From an uncultured Spirochaetales bacterium (lineage in GTDB: Bacteria > Spirochaetota > Spirochaetia > Sphaerochaetales > Sphaerochaetaceae), in NCBI GenBank assembly GCA_947306375.1, contig CAMZGJ010000005.1:1-17977 (forward strand): a DNA stretch of 17,977 nt, written 5' to 3'. The notes beneath the pieces are model-generated. The model ran no database searches. It had not been told where the DNA came from and saw only the letters and a program-made list of their open reading frames with translations. Each line of letters starts with the position of its first letter. Within the stretch, counting starts at the first letter, position 1. The position numbers and the translations under genes were made by a program. This document shows, piece after piece, positions 1 to 7,887 of this stretch.

Positions 1-716
<716 letters not shown>

Positions 717-727
717 CGGAGATGAAA

Positions 728-3232
728 ATGGAAGAAGAAATCATCAAAAATGACAGAGTAATAGTTTCTGACCTCTCTTCGGAAATGCGCAAGTCCTACC
801 TGGACTATGCAATGTCCGTTATAGTCAGCCGCGCCCTCCCCGACGTCCGTGACGGCCTTAAGCCTGTTCACAGAAGAATTCTCTACGATATGTATGAGCT
901 GGGAATAAAGGCATCCGGCGGTTTCAAGAAGAGCGCAAGAATAGTAGGAGACGTGCTTGGCAAGTACCATCCGCACGGAGACGCTTCCGTCTACGACGCA
1001 ATGGTCCGCCTTGCCCAGGACTTCTCCCTCAGATACCCGGTAATCAAGCCCCAGGGAAACTTCGGATCCATTGACGGAGACCCGGCTGCCGCATACAGAT
1101 ACACTGAGGCCAAGATGAGCCGCATGGGAGAGCTGATGCTCTCCGATATTGAGAAGAACACGGTGGACTTTGTGAACAACTTTGACGACTCCCTCCAGGA
1201 ACCGTCAATCCTGCCCGCCGGCTTCCCTTTCATGCTTGCAAACGGCTCAAGCGGAATTGCCGTAGGTATGGCCACAAACATGGCCCCGCACAATCTCTCG
1301 GAAATCTGCGACGCCCTTTGCGCCCTTATAGACAATCCCGAGATAACTATTTCCGAGTTAATGAATTACATTAAGGGACCGGACTTCCCTACCGCCGCAA
1401 TAATCTGCGGAAGAAAGGGAATAAAGGAAGCCTTTGAGACCGGACGCGGAAAGATTGTAATGAGGGGCAGATACCACGTTGAGGAGAACAAGAACCATGA
1501 CTCAATTGTTTTCACGGAACTCCCCTACCAGGTCAACAAGGCAGAGCTTCACAAGCGCATAGACGAGCTCAGAAAAGAAGACGTTCTCAAGGACATTGCC
1601 CTTGTGAGAGATGAATCCGACCGTGAGGGAATAAGGCTTGTTCTTGAACTGAAGGCAAACGCAACACCGGATATTGTTGTGAACCACCTGTTCAAGTACA
1701 CCGCCCTTGAGACCAACTTCAATGCCAACAACCTGGCTCTGGTCAACGGAAGACCCAAGCTTCTGAACCTCAAGGAAATGCTCTACTACTATCTGGAGCA
1801 CAGAAAGGACGTTGTTACAAGACGCACAAAGTTTGACCTTGAGAAGGCCCTGCAGAGAGAGCACATCCTCCTTGGTCTGAAGGTTGGTCTTGAGAACATT
1901 GATGAGGTCATAGAGATTATAAAGAAGGCTGAGAACAACGAGGCCGCAAGTCTCAAGCTGCAGGCCCGTTTCCTCCTCTCTGAGATCCAGGCAAACTCAA
2001 TAATCCAGATGAGACTTGGAAGACTGAGCCACATGGAAACCCAGGAGATTATGGATGAACTTGCAGAACTTGAGGCCAGAATTGCCTACTACAGAGAGCT
2101 TCTTGCAGATGAATTCAAGATGCTGGGCGTTGTAAGGGATGAGATTGTTGCCCTGAAGAATGACTTCGGAGATGAGAGAAGAACCTACATAGATGACCGC
2201 GAGATAACCGGAATTGTGGACAAGGACTTCATAAAGAAGGAGGAATGTGTTGTTGTTGCAACCCACAGAGGCTTTGTGAAACGTGTTTCCGCACAGGAAT
2301 ACAGAAGCCAGGGAAGAGGCGGCACGGGGGTTAAGGGAGCTACGCTCAGAGATGAGGACTTTGTAGAGTATCTCTTTACTGCAAATACACATGACCATAT
2401 TATGTTTGTCACAAGCCGCGGCAGAGCCTTTGTCCTTGAGACATGGGAGATTCCGGAAGGCCAGAAGGTCGGCAAGGGCACAAGCATAAAGGCTGTTCTT
2501 CCCAAACTTGAGGAAAATGAGTCCATTACAACAGTAATAGACTTTACCGAGTTCAGCGAGGACAGATGCATTCTCATGTGCACCAAGATGGGAACCGTGA
2601 AGCGCGTACCGCTCAATGCCTTTGTAAATGCAAGGAAAAACGGTGTAAGAGCCCTCTTCCTTGATGACGGAGACGTTCTTTCACACTGCATCTTTGTAAG
2701 AGAAGATGACCACGCCATGATTGTTACAAAGAACGGAAAGGGTCTTAGGTTTGCAGTTGATGAAGTGCGTGTCATGGGACGTAATGCACACGGTGTAAGA
2801 GGAATAAGCCTTGCAAAGAATGATGAGGTTGTCGGACTTCTCAGAGTCCAGGAAGACAGAAAGATCCTCATGGTAACAGAGAACGGCAAGGGCAAACAGG
2901 TTGAATACGGCAACTTCATGGCTCACCACAGAGGCACGGGCGGTCAGGCAATCTACAGAATAGACAACAGAACAAGCACAATTGTTGCAGCACTGTCCGT
3001 AAATGATGAGAACGACATTGTATGTATTACAAAGAACGGAATTACCATAAGAACCCACGTTGAGGAAATCTCAACACAGGGCAGAGGCGCCGGCGGAGTT
3101 AATGTTGTAAGGCTCAAAACAGAGGATGACAGCATTGTTTCAATCTGTAAGACAGACTACCAGGAGACCGAGGAAGAGGCCGAAGAAGCCACTGAACAGG
3201 TGATAAGTACTTCCGAGACAAAGGAAGACTGA
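728..3232 (+). CDS. gyrA: DNA gyrase subunit A
   Basis: This is the DNA-cleaving and DNA-wrapping subunit of gyrase. I chose the ATG at 728 over the ATG at 722, because the GGAG at 718-721 touches 722 but sits six bases before 728. The protein has 834 residues, normal for the family. The N-terminal breakage-reunion domain carries [20 protein letters not shown]. The catalytic tyrosine is the second Tyr of AAYRYTE, about residue 125. The C-terminal beta-pinwheel carries a GyrA-box, QGRGGTG, near residue 528, which is needed for DNA wrapping and separates GyrA from ParC. The last 20 or so residues are acidic. In the quinolone-determining region the sequence is [10 protein letters not shown], with Ala at the position of E. 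coli Ser83. The gene directly follows gyrB and ends before a strong terminator. Confidence 0.97.
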   Translation: MEEEIIKNDRVIVSDLSSEMRKSYLDYAMSVIVSRALPDVRDGLKPVHRRILYDMYELGIKASGGFKKSARIVGDVLGKYHPHGDASVYDAMVRLAQDFSLRYPVIKPQGNFGSIDGDPAAAYRYTEAKMSRMGELMLSDIEKNTVDFVNNFDDSLQEPSILPAGFPFMLANGSSGIAVGMATNMAPHNLSEICDALCALIDNPEITISELMNYIKGPDFPTAAIICGRKGIKEAFETGRGKIVMRGRYHVEENKNHDSIVFTELPYQVNKAELHKRIDELRKEDVLKDIALVRDESDREGIRLVLELKANATPDIVVNHLFKYTALETNFNANNLALVNGRPKLLNLKEMLYYYLEHRKDVVTRRTKFDLEKALQREHILLGLKVGLENIDEVIEIIKKAENNEAASLKLQARFLLSEIQANSIIQMRLGRLSHMETQEIMDELAELEARIAYYRELLADEFKMLGVVRDEIVALKNDFGDERRTYIDDREITGIVDKDFIKKEECVVVATHRGFVKRVSAQEYRSQGRGGTGVKGATLRDEDFVEYLFTANTHDHIMFVTSRGRAFVLETWEIPEGQKVGKGTSIKAVLPKLEENESITTVIDFTEFSEDRCILMCTKMGTVKRVPLNAFVNARKNGVRALFLDDGDVLSHCIFVREDDHAMIVTKNGKGLRFAVDEVRVMGRNAHGVRGISLAKNDEVVGLLRVQEDRKILMVTENGKGKQVEYGNFMAHHRGTGGQAIYRIDNRTSTIVAALSVNDENDIVCITKNGITIRTHVEEISTQGRGAGGVNVVRLKTEDDSIVSICKTDYQETEEEAEEATEQVISTSETKED

Positions 3233-3275
3233 GAGCTCATTACAATCTGTACTGATACATAGAAACACGCATAAT

Positions 3276-3313
3276 AATCTGCATTTCAGCTATCTGGAAT
3301 GCAGATTTTATGT
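3276..3313 (+). terminator. Rho-independent terminator of gyrBA
   Basis: A 14-base-pair stem (3276-3289 with 3294-3307, one G-U pair) closes a four-base CTAT loop. It is followed by a T-rich run, TTTATGTTGTTTTA. It lies 44 bases past the gyrA stop codon. The shape and T-run are those of an intrinsic terminator on the plus strand. Confidence 0.85.
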
Positions 3314-3370
3314 TGTTTTAGAATAATTCAAAAAATGAAACAAAGATGATACAAAAACCTAGAGCTGTTA

Positions 3371-3386
3371 TGTTTCACGTGAAACG
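3371..3386. promoter_or_regulatory. parS: parS site 1 (ParB-binding centromere site)
   Basis: The 16 bases TGTTTCACGTGAAACG match the widely conserved bacterial parS palindrome (TGTTTCACGTGAAACA) at 15 of 16 positions. ParB loads here as a CTP-dependent clamp. The parA-parB genes start about 520 bases downstream, which supports the call. Confidence 0.95.
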
Positions 3387-3416
3387 ATAAAAGAGTTGTT
3401 CAAGTGTTATCATCTA

Positions 3417-3432
3417 TGTTTCACGTGAAACG
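3417..3432. promoter_or_regulatory. parS: parS site 2 (ParB-binding centromere site)
   Basis: A second copy of TGTTTCACGTGAAACG, identical to site 1 and 46 bases further on, measured start to start. The base before it (A) also matches the other two copies. Confidence 0.95.
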
Positions 3433-3513
3433 AATAAACAGCTTAATGACGATTTGTAGTACGGATTATATTCGCTAGTGTTGCTGAAAGGCAGAGACAC
3501 TGCCTGTGTGTAC

Positions 3514-3546
3514 AGACAAAAGAAAAGCCCGGATTGTTCTCCGGGC
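3514..3546 (-). terminator. Rho-independent terminator of the NifU-type gene
   Basis: Read on the minus strand, a seven-base-pair GC-rich stem (GCCCGGA with TCCGGGC, 3527-3546) closes a six-base loop and is followed by TTTTCTTTTGT. It lies just after the minus-strand stop codon and parS site 3, a standard position for an intrinsic terminator. Confidence 0.85.
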
Positions 3547-3547
3547 A

Positions 3548-3563
3548 TGTTTCACGTGAAACG
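3548..3563. promoter_or_regulatory. parS: parS site 3 (ParB-binding centromere site)
   Basis: A third identical copy of TGTTTCACGTGAAACG. It sits in the 5 to 22 bases after the stop codon of the minus-strand NifU-type gene and directly before that gene's terminator hairpin, so it would be transcribed as part of the 3' untranslated end of that mRNA. Confidence 0.95.
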
Positions 3564-3568
3564 TAAAA

Positions 3569-3805
3569 TTATTCTGCAAAGTTGAGATTAACAACCTCAA
3601 GCTTTTCATCAACATTGAACTTCAGCATGCGTTCAACGCCGTTCTTGAGGGTCATGGCAGCCATTGCACATCCTGCACAGGCGCCGGTAAGTTTTACATA
3701 GACTTTATTGTCCTCAATCTTTACAAATTCAATGTCTCCGCCGTCATTCTGGAGTGACGGTCTGATCATTTCTATTGATTCTTTTACTTTCTTTTCAAGA
3801 TCCAT
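3569..3805 (-). CDS. NifU C-terminal-domain (Nfu-type) Fe-S scaffold protein
   Basis: This 78-residue protein consists only of the NifU C-terminal domain, which holds a labile Fe-S cluster and passes it to target proteins. The cluster-binding CxxC is in GACAGCAMA, about residues 42-50. The N-terminal half has the family pattern of a helix followed by LQNDGGDIEFV. The length matches stand-alone Nfu domain proteins. The AGGAG ribosome site lies six to seven bases before the ATG. The gene is monocistronic, with its own promoter (3823-3851) and terminator. It is divergent from parA and sits inside the parS region, which looks like a positional rather than a functional link. Its exact client proteins cannot be read from sequence. 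Confidence 0.9.
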   Translation of the reverse strand: MDLEKKVKESIEMIRPSLQNDGGDIEFVKIEDNKVYVKLTGACAGCAMAAMTLKNGVERMLKFNVDEKLEVVNLNFAE

Positions 3806-3822
3806 GGTTTTCTCCTACTGAT

Positions 3823-3851
3823 AATTTACAAAGCAAACCTCAAATGGTCAA
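3823..3851 (-). promoter_or_regulatory. Predicted sigma-70 type promoter of the NifU-type gene
   Basis: On the minus strand, TTGACC (3846-3851) and TAAATT (3823-3828) are separated by exactly 17 bases. The start point would fall about 10 bases before the AGGAG, giving a very short leader. A seven-base inverted repeat (CAAAGCA at 3829-3835, TGCTTTG at 3860-3866) brackets the -35 region and could be chance. Confidence 0.55.
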
Positions 3852-3869
3852 TATTTTTATGCTTTGCAA

Positions 3870-3906
3870 GTGACAATCAGGCCGGGATACACTATTATTA
3901 GTGTAT
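3870..3906 (+). promoter_or_regulatory. parA promoter with palindromic operator over -10 box and start codon
   Basis: GTGACA (3870-3875) and TATTAT (3893-3898) are spaced 17 bases apart, each one base from the sigma-70 consensus. The expected start point, six to seven bases past the -10, falls on the parA ATG at 3905, so the mRNA would be leaderless. No Shine-Dalgarno sequence precedes that ATG. A perfect inverted repeat, ATACACTA (3887-3894) and TAGTGTAT (3899-3906), separated by TTAT, covers the -10 box and the first two bases of the start codon. The placement fits an operator for a repressor, possibly autoregulation by the Par proteins; the ligand is unknown. Confidence 0.65.
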
Positions 3907-4669
3907 GCGCGCTAAGAAGATTATTTTTCTGAATCAGAAGGGCGGTGTTGGCAAGACCACTACTGCCGTCAATGTGGGTTCTGTTTTGGCGGAAATGGGT
4001 TACAAGGTTCTTCTTGTTGATCTGGATTCCCAGGGAAACATGGGAACCGCAGTTTCAGCAGACAATTCTAAACCCGGAATTTATGAGGTTCTTGCAGGAG
4101 AAGCCTCAATTGACTGTGCTCAGACCACTCCCGTGGAGAATCTTTACTGTCTCTCCGGCGGAGTGAACATGGCAGGCGTAGATGTTGAGCTTGTAGATGA
4201 GCCAAACAGAGAATACTTCCTCAAAGGGGCTCTTCTGGCAGCCGAGGATAAGTATGATTTTATCTTTGCAGACTGCCCTCCGGCACTTGATTTAGTGACT
4301 ATGAATGCTCTGGCCTTTGCAGATAGTGTTATTATCCCTATGCAATGTGAGTTTTTGGCCATGGAAGGGCTTGCCTTGCTGCTCAAGACAATCAACGGTG
4401 TTAAAAAGAACATAAACCCCGGCCTTGAGGTAATGGGAATTGTTTTCACCATGTACAGCAGAAGGGCAAACATCAGCAATGAAATAGTTGAGGATATTAC
4501 AAATTATTTCCATGATCTTGTATTCAGGACAAAGATTCCGCGCAATGTGCGTGTTTGTGAGGCTCCGTCCCACGGACTGCCCATAAACGCATATGACAAC
4601 AGCTGTACGGGTGCAAGAGCATACAGACAACTTACAATGGAGGTGCTTGAACGTGCCGATAGGAAATAA
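3905..4669 (+). CDS. parA: Chromosome-partitioning ATPase ParA (Soj)
   Basis: ParA binds DNA non-specifically in its ATP dimer form, and ParB stimulates its ATPase, so the parS region is pulled apart into the daughter cells. The 254-residue protein has the deviant Walker A box NQKGGVGKTTT (residues 10-20) with the signature lysine, the Walker A' segment VDLDSQGN (38-45) and the Walker B-like DCPPAL (123-128). Length and lack of an N-terminal HTH domain place it with chromosomal (type Ib/Soj) ParA rather than long plasmid forms. The ATG at 3905 is the only start that keeps the conserved N-terminus, and it lacks a ribosome binding site. The gene overlaps parB by 17 bases, and three parS sites lie upstream. 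Confidence 0.96.
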   Translation: MRAKKIIFLNQKGGVGKTTTAVNVGSVLAEMGYKVLLVDLDSQGNMGTAVSADNSKPGIYEVLAGEASIDCAQTTPVENLYCLSGGVNMAGVDVELVDEPNREYFLKGALLAAEDKYDFIFADCPPALDLVTMNALAFADSVIIPMQCEFLAMEGLALLLKTINGVKKNINPGLEVMGIVFTMYSRRANISNEIVEDITNYFHDLVFRTKIPRNVRVCEAPSHGLPINAYDNSCTGARAYRQLTMEVLERADRK

Positions 4670-5585
4670 AAAAGGACTTGGAAGGGGTATAACCTCCCTG
4701 ATAAATGATTATGACAACACCGCTTATGAGGTGGAAAAACTTGCTGAGGCCGGTGCAAAGGTCCAGGAAATAGATATTTCCAGAATCAAACCCAATCCCA
4801 ACCAGCCCAGAAAGTATTTTGATCCGGATGCGCTTGCAGAACTTGCAGGAAGCATAGAGGTTCAGGGAATTATCCAACCTCTTATTGTTGAGGAAATTGC
4901 AGAACGCTCCTATGTTATAGTTGCCGGAGAAAGAAGATACAGGGCCGCAAAGATGGCAGGCCTTACAACGGTGCCCTGTCTTGTTCGTAACTTCACAGCT
5001 CTCCAGAGAGTTGAGGTAGCCCTCATAGAGAACATCCAGAGGGAGAACCTGAACCCTGTGGAAGAGGCTAAGGCTTGCCAGTATCTTATTGCTACACAAG
5101 GAATTAAGCAGGAGGAGTTGGCTGTAAGACTTGGAAAGAGCCGTCCGGCTGTGACAAACAGCCTCAGGCTGTTGAACCTTCCGCCCACAATGCTGGAAGC
5201 CCTGCAGGACGGAAGAATAAGCGCAGGTCATGCCCGGGCCCTTCTGAGCGTTGAAAGCCCTGTGGACAGGGAGGTTCTCTTTGAGAAGATTCTCAAACAG
5301 CAGCTTTCCGTGCGTCAGGCTGAGGAAACGGCTGCTGCCCTCAACCGGGGCATAAGGGCCGTAAACCCCAACAGGGGAGAAGAGGAAAAGCCTGAGAAGA
5401 AGGTAAGCCCGGAGATAGGAATGGTTGAGGAGAGGTTTCTCAGCGTAACCGGCTGCCGCGTAAAGGTTAAGGGTAAGCTCAACAGGGGAAAGATCCAGAT
5501 TCCCTACAACAGCAGTGATGAGCTTGAGCGCATTTTCCGCCTTGTGAGCAAGGGCGAGAGTCTTTTCGGAGGAGATGAGGAATGA
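4653..5585 (+). CDS. parB: Chromosome-partitioning CTPase clamp ParB (Spo0J)
   Basis: ParB binds parS, switches into a CTP-bound sliding clamp and spreads along DNA near the origin; it also stimulates ParA. I place the start at GTG 4653, nine bases after GGAGG inside the end of parA, giving 310 residues; the longer open frame begins inside parA without support. The N-terminal [12 protein letters not shown] resembles the ParA-interacting tail. The CTP-binding segment GERRYRA (92-98) and ENIQR (126-130) are both present. The helix-turn-helix covers about residues 151-172 ([19 protein letters not shown]), followed by [12 protein letters not shown]. The C-terminal dimerisation part is short but present. 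The stop overlaps the next start as ATGA, implying coupled translation. Confidence 0.96.
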   Translation: MPIGNKKGLGRGITSLINDYDNTAYEVEKLAEAGAKVQEIDISRIKPNPNQPRKYFDPDALAELAGSIEVQGIIQPLIVEEIAERSYVIVAGERRYRAAKMAGLTTVPCLVRNFTALQRVEVALIENIQRENLNPVEEAKACQYLIATQGIKQEELAVRLGKSRPAVTNSLRLLNLPPTMLEALQDGRISAGHARALLSVESPVDREVLFEKILKQQLSVRQAEETAAALNRGIRAVNPNRGEEEKPEKKVSPEIGMVEERFLSVTGCRVKVKGKLNRGKIQIPYNSSDELERIFRLVSKGESLFGGDEE

Positions 5586-6529
5586 GTTATAAAAACAAGG
5601 ACGGTCTTTACGCCGTAATCAATACAAATAAAGGAAATATTGTACTTCAGCTTGAGTTTGAGAAGGTTCCCATGACAGTTGCCAACTTTGTGGGCCTTGC
5701 AACCGGAGAGCTTAACCTGCAGAACCCCGGAAAACCCTTCTATGACGGACTTAAGTTCCACCGCGTCATAGATGACTTCATGATTCAGGGCGGCTGCCCC
5801 AAGGGCAACGGTACCGGCGGCCCCGGATATTCCTTCCCCGACGAGTTTGACGATTCTTTGAAGCATGACGGCCCCGGAGTGCTGAGCATGGCCAACGCCG
5901 GTCCCGGCACAAACGGAAGCCAGTTCTTCATAACACACGTAAAAACCCCGTGGCTCAACGGAAAACACGCGGTTTTCGGCCATGTTGCAGAAGGCCAGGA
6001 CGTTGTTGACTCCATAAAGCAGGATGATAAGATCAACAGCATAAAAATTGAGGCTGTGGGAGAGAAGGCAAAGGCCTTCAAGGTCACAAAAGAAATCTTT
6101 GCCCAGATGGTAGAAGATTCTGCAAAAAGGGCCATGGAGCGCAGGAGAAAGGAGATTGAGGCGGTTGAGGAGGAGATTGCCAACCGCTGGCCTGCCGCAA
6201 GAAAGTCCCCCAGCGGGCTGAGGTGGGTTGTACTGAAGGAGGGAGACGGAAAGAAGAGCCCTGCCTTCGGACAGTCTGTAAAGGTGCATTATACCGGCTC
6301 TCTTCTTGACGGAAGGGTATTTGACTCATCCGTAAGGAGAGGAGAACCTGCGGTATTTGAAATAGGACAGGTCATAGAGGGATGGAACGAGGCTCTTGCC
6401 ACCATGACCAGGGGTGAGAAGAGAACCCTCATCATTCCTCCTGAGCTGGGTTATGGGGTTCACGGATACCCGGGAGTCATTCCGCCGAACGCCTATCTTG
6501 TATTTGATGTAGAGCTTCTTGATTTCTGA
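5582..6529 (+). CDS. Cyclophilin-FKBP dual-domain peptidyl-prolyl isomerase
   Basis: This protein joins the two unrelated proline isomerase folds in one chain. Residues about 8-160 form a cyclophilin domain with [13 protein letters not shown], containing catalytic Arg61 and Phe65/Gln69. It also has Trp124 in [10 protein letters not shown], the residue linked to cyclosporin binding in human CypA. Residues about 165-205 form a charged, probably helical linker. Residues 210-315 are an FKBP domain that keeps the active-site pattern Y237, F247, D248, V264, I265, W268, Y291 and F308. No signal peptide is seen, so it should be cytoplasmic. Dual-family immunophilins with cyclophilin first are known from a few bacteria, including, as I recall, Treponema denticola. 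It starts four bases inside the end of parB, with GGAG seven bases upstream, and radA follows 11 bases later. Confidence 0.95.
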   Translation: MSYKNKDGLYAVINTNKGNIVLQLEFEKVPMTVANFVGLATGELNLQNPGKPFYDGLKFHRVIDDFMIQGGCPKGNGTGGPGYSFPDEFDDSLKHDGPGVLSMANAGPGTNGSQFFITHVKTPWLNGKHAVFGHVAEGQDVVDSIKQDDKINSIKIEAVGEKAKAFKVTKEIFAQMVEDSAKRAMERRRKEIEAVEEEIANRWPAARKSPSGLRWVVLKEGDGKKSPAFGQSVKVHYTGSLLDGRVFDSSVRRGEPAVFEIGQVIEGWNEALATMTRGEKRTLIIPPELGYGVHGYPGVIPPNAYLVFDVELLDF

Positions 6530-6540
6530 AGAAGGAAACT

Positions 6541-7887
6541 ATGGCAAAGGAAGACTCAAGCAGATTCGTATGCACTCAATGCGGCTATTTCACCTCAAAG
6601 TGGATGGGCCGCTGTCCTGCATGCGGTCAGTGGAACTCTTTTTCCGAGGAAAAGGTTGAAAAGAGTTCAAAAAAGAGTGCTGATGTGAGCAACGCTTCAT
6701 CCGTTGTTCTTTCCAGCATTCCGGAAGAAAAGGAATTCAGGTTCGAAAGCGGAATAAGCGAGCTGGACAGGGTTCTGGGCGGCGGAATAGTAAATTCCTC
6801 CTCGGTTCTCATAGGAGGGGAGCCGGGTATAGGAAAGTCCACCCTCATGCTCCAGCTTGCGGCCAACTGCAACACCAGAAGCCGAGTAATCTATGTTTCA
6901 GGGGAGGAAAGCGCCTCCCAGGTGCGCCAGAGGGCAAAAAGGCTTGGCCTGGACCTGGACAGGATAAACATATTCTGTGAAACAAAACTCTCCTCAATCC
7001 TCCATGTGGTTGAGACTGAAAAGCCCCAGGTGCTGGTTGTGGACTCACTGCAGACCCTGGAATCCGAGGAGCTTACCTCCGTTTCGGGTTCCGTAACGCA
7101 GATGAGAAACTGCTGCATGGAGCTCAGTTCCGCATGCAAGGCAGCCGGAACGGCGGTTTTCTTCATTGGCCACGTTACCAAGGAGGGCTCCATTGCGGGC
7201 CCCAAAATCATTGAGCATATTGTGGATACGGTGGTCTATTTTGAGGAAGGCTCTGCAAACGTGCGTATAATCCGCGCAGTTAAGAACCGCTTCGGATCCG
7301 TGGATGAGATAGGTATTTTCAGCATGACGGAAACCGGTCTTGAGCCGGTGAAGGATCCGTCATCTTTCTTCATCTCCGAGCGGCAGGAGGACAAACTGCC
7401 CCCGGGAATAGCCTACACTGCCGTTTCTGAGGGTTCCAGAACCTTCCTGGTGGAGATTCAGGCCCTGGTGGTAAGGGCAAAGACGGGGATGAGCAGGGTG
7501 TACTCCGACCGCATAGATACATCGCGCGTTATGCGCATTGCAGCCATTCTGGAGCGCCATGCCGGCGTGGTTCTTTCGGACAAGGACATATATGTCAACG
7601 TTGCAGGCGGCATTAAGGTCAATGACGTTTCAGTGGAGCTTGCGGTTGCCATGGCCCTCTGGTCTGCCTCCTACAATGAGAGGCTGCCGGCCCGTACGGT
7701 GTGCTTCGGGGAGCTGAGCCTTGCGGGGGAGGTCAGGAAGGTGAGTGCGGGAGAGCGCAGGCTCAAGGCTGCCGCTGACATGGGTTTTGAGGGCGCAATT
7801 GTGCCCCAGGGCATGGAAACGGGTAAGTCAGGACTCCTTATTAACAAATGTGAGCGTATCTCACAGGCTTTTGCCAAAAGGAATTAA
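6541..7887 (+). CDS. radA: DNA repair protein RadA (Sms)
   Basis: RadA is a RecA-like ATPase that acts with RecA in processing recombination intermediates as a branch-migrating helicase. The 448-residue protein has the full domain order. There is an N-terminal zinc ribbon with C11, C14, C25 and C28 (FVCTQCGYF and GRCPACGQW). A RecA-like core carries Walker A GEPGIGKST (93-101), Walker B VLVVD (164-168) and the RadA-specific KNRFG motif (248-252). A C-terminal Lon-protease-like domain of about 150 residues has the family pattern with no clear Ser-Lys protease pair that I could assign. The start ATG has AAGGA just upstream. It is the last gene of the par operon and ends tail to tail with the TraB-family gene. 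Confidence 0.96.
   Translation: MAKEDSSRFVCTQCGYFTSKWMGRCPACGQWNSFSEEKVEKSSKKSADVSNASSVVLSSIPEEKEFRFESGISELDRVLGGGIVNSSSVLIGGEPGIGKSTLMLQLAANCNTRSRVIYVSGEESASQVRQRAKRLGLDLDRINIFCETKLSSILHVVETEKPQVLVVDSLQTLESEELTSVSGSVTQMRNCCMELSSACKAAGTAVFFIGHVTKEGSIAGPKIIEHIVDTVVYFEEGSANVRIIRAVKNRFGSVDEIGIFSMTETGLEPVKDPSSFFISERQEDKLPPGIAYTAVSEGSRTFLVEIQALVVRAKTGMSRVYSDRIDTSRVMRIAAILERHAGVVLSDKDIYVNVAGGIKVNDVSVELAVAMALWSASYNERLPARTVCFGELSLAGEVRKVSAGERRLKAAADMGFEGAIVPQGMETGKSGLLINKCERISQAFAKRN

Larger units (their letters stand above)
3233..3568. other. Intergenic parS region between gyrA and the NifU-type gene
   Basis: This 336-base AT-rich gap has no convincing gene. It holds the gyrA terminator, three identical parS sites and the terminator of the minus-strand NifU-type gene. 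I saw no good DnaA box (TTATCCACA) in it, so it looks like a partition centromere rather than oriC itself. Between parS2 and the minus-strand terminator (about 3433-3513) I see nothing recognisable beyond a weak five-base hairpin at 3490-3505. Confidence 0.75.

Noticed and set aside
3371..3563. CRISPR-like array, because the same sequence is repeated three times.
   Set aside because: The repeats are 16-17-base parS palindromes with unequal spacing (46 and 131 bases) and no cas genes.
3829..3866. Seven-base inverted repeat CAAAGCA / TGCTTTG around the NifU-type gene promoter.
   Set aside because: The 24-base spacing and short arms are within chance for this AT-rich gap; kept only as a remark in the promoter entry.
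5504..6289. Minus-strand open frame of 261 codons opposite parB and the immunophilin.
   Set aside because: It lies antisense to conserved domains on the plus strand and shows no family features.
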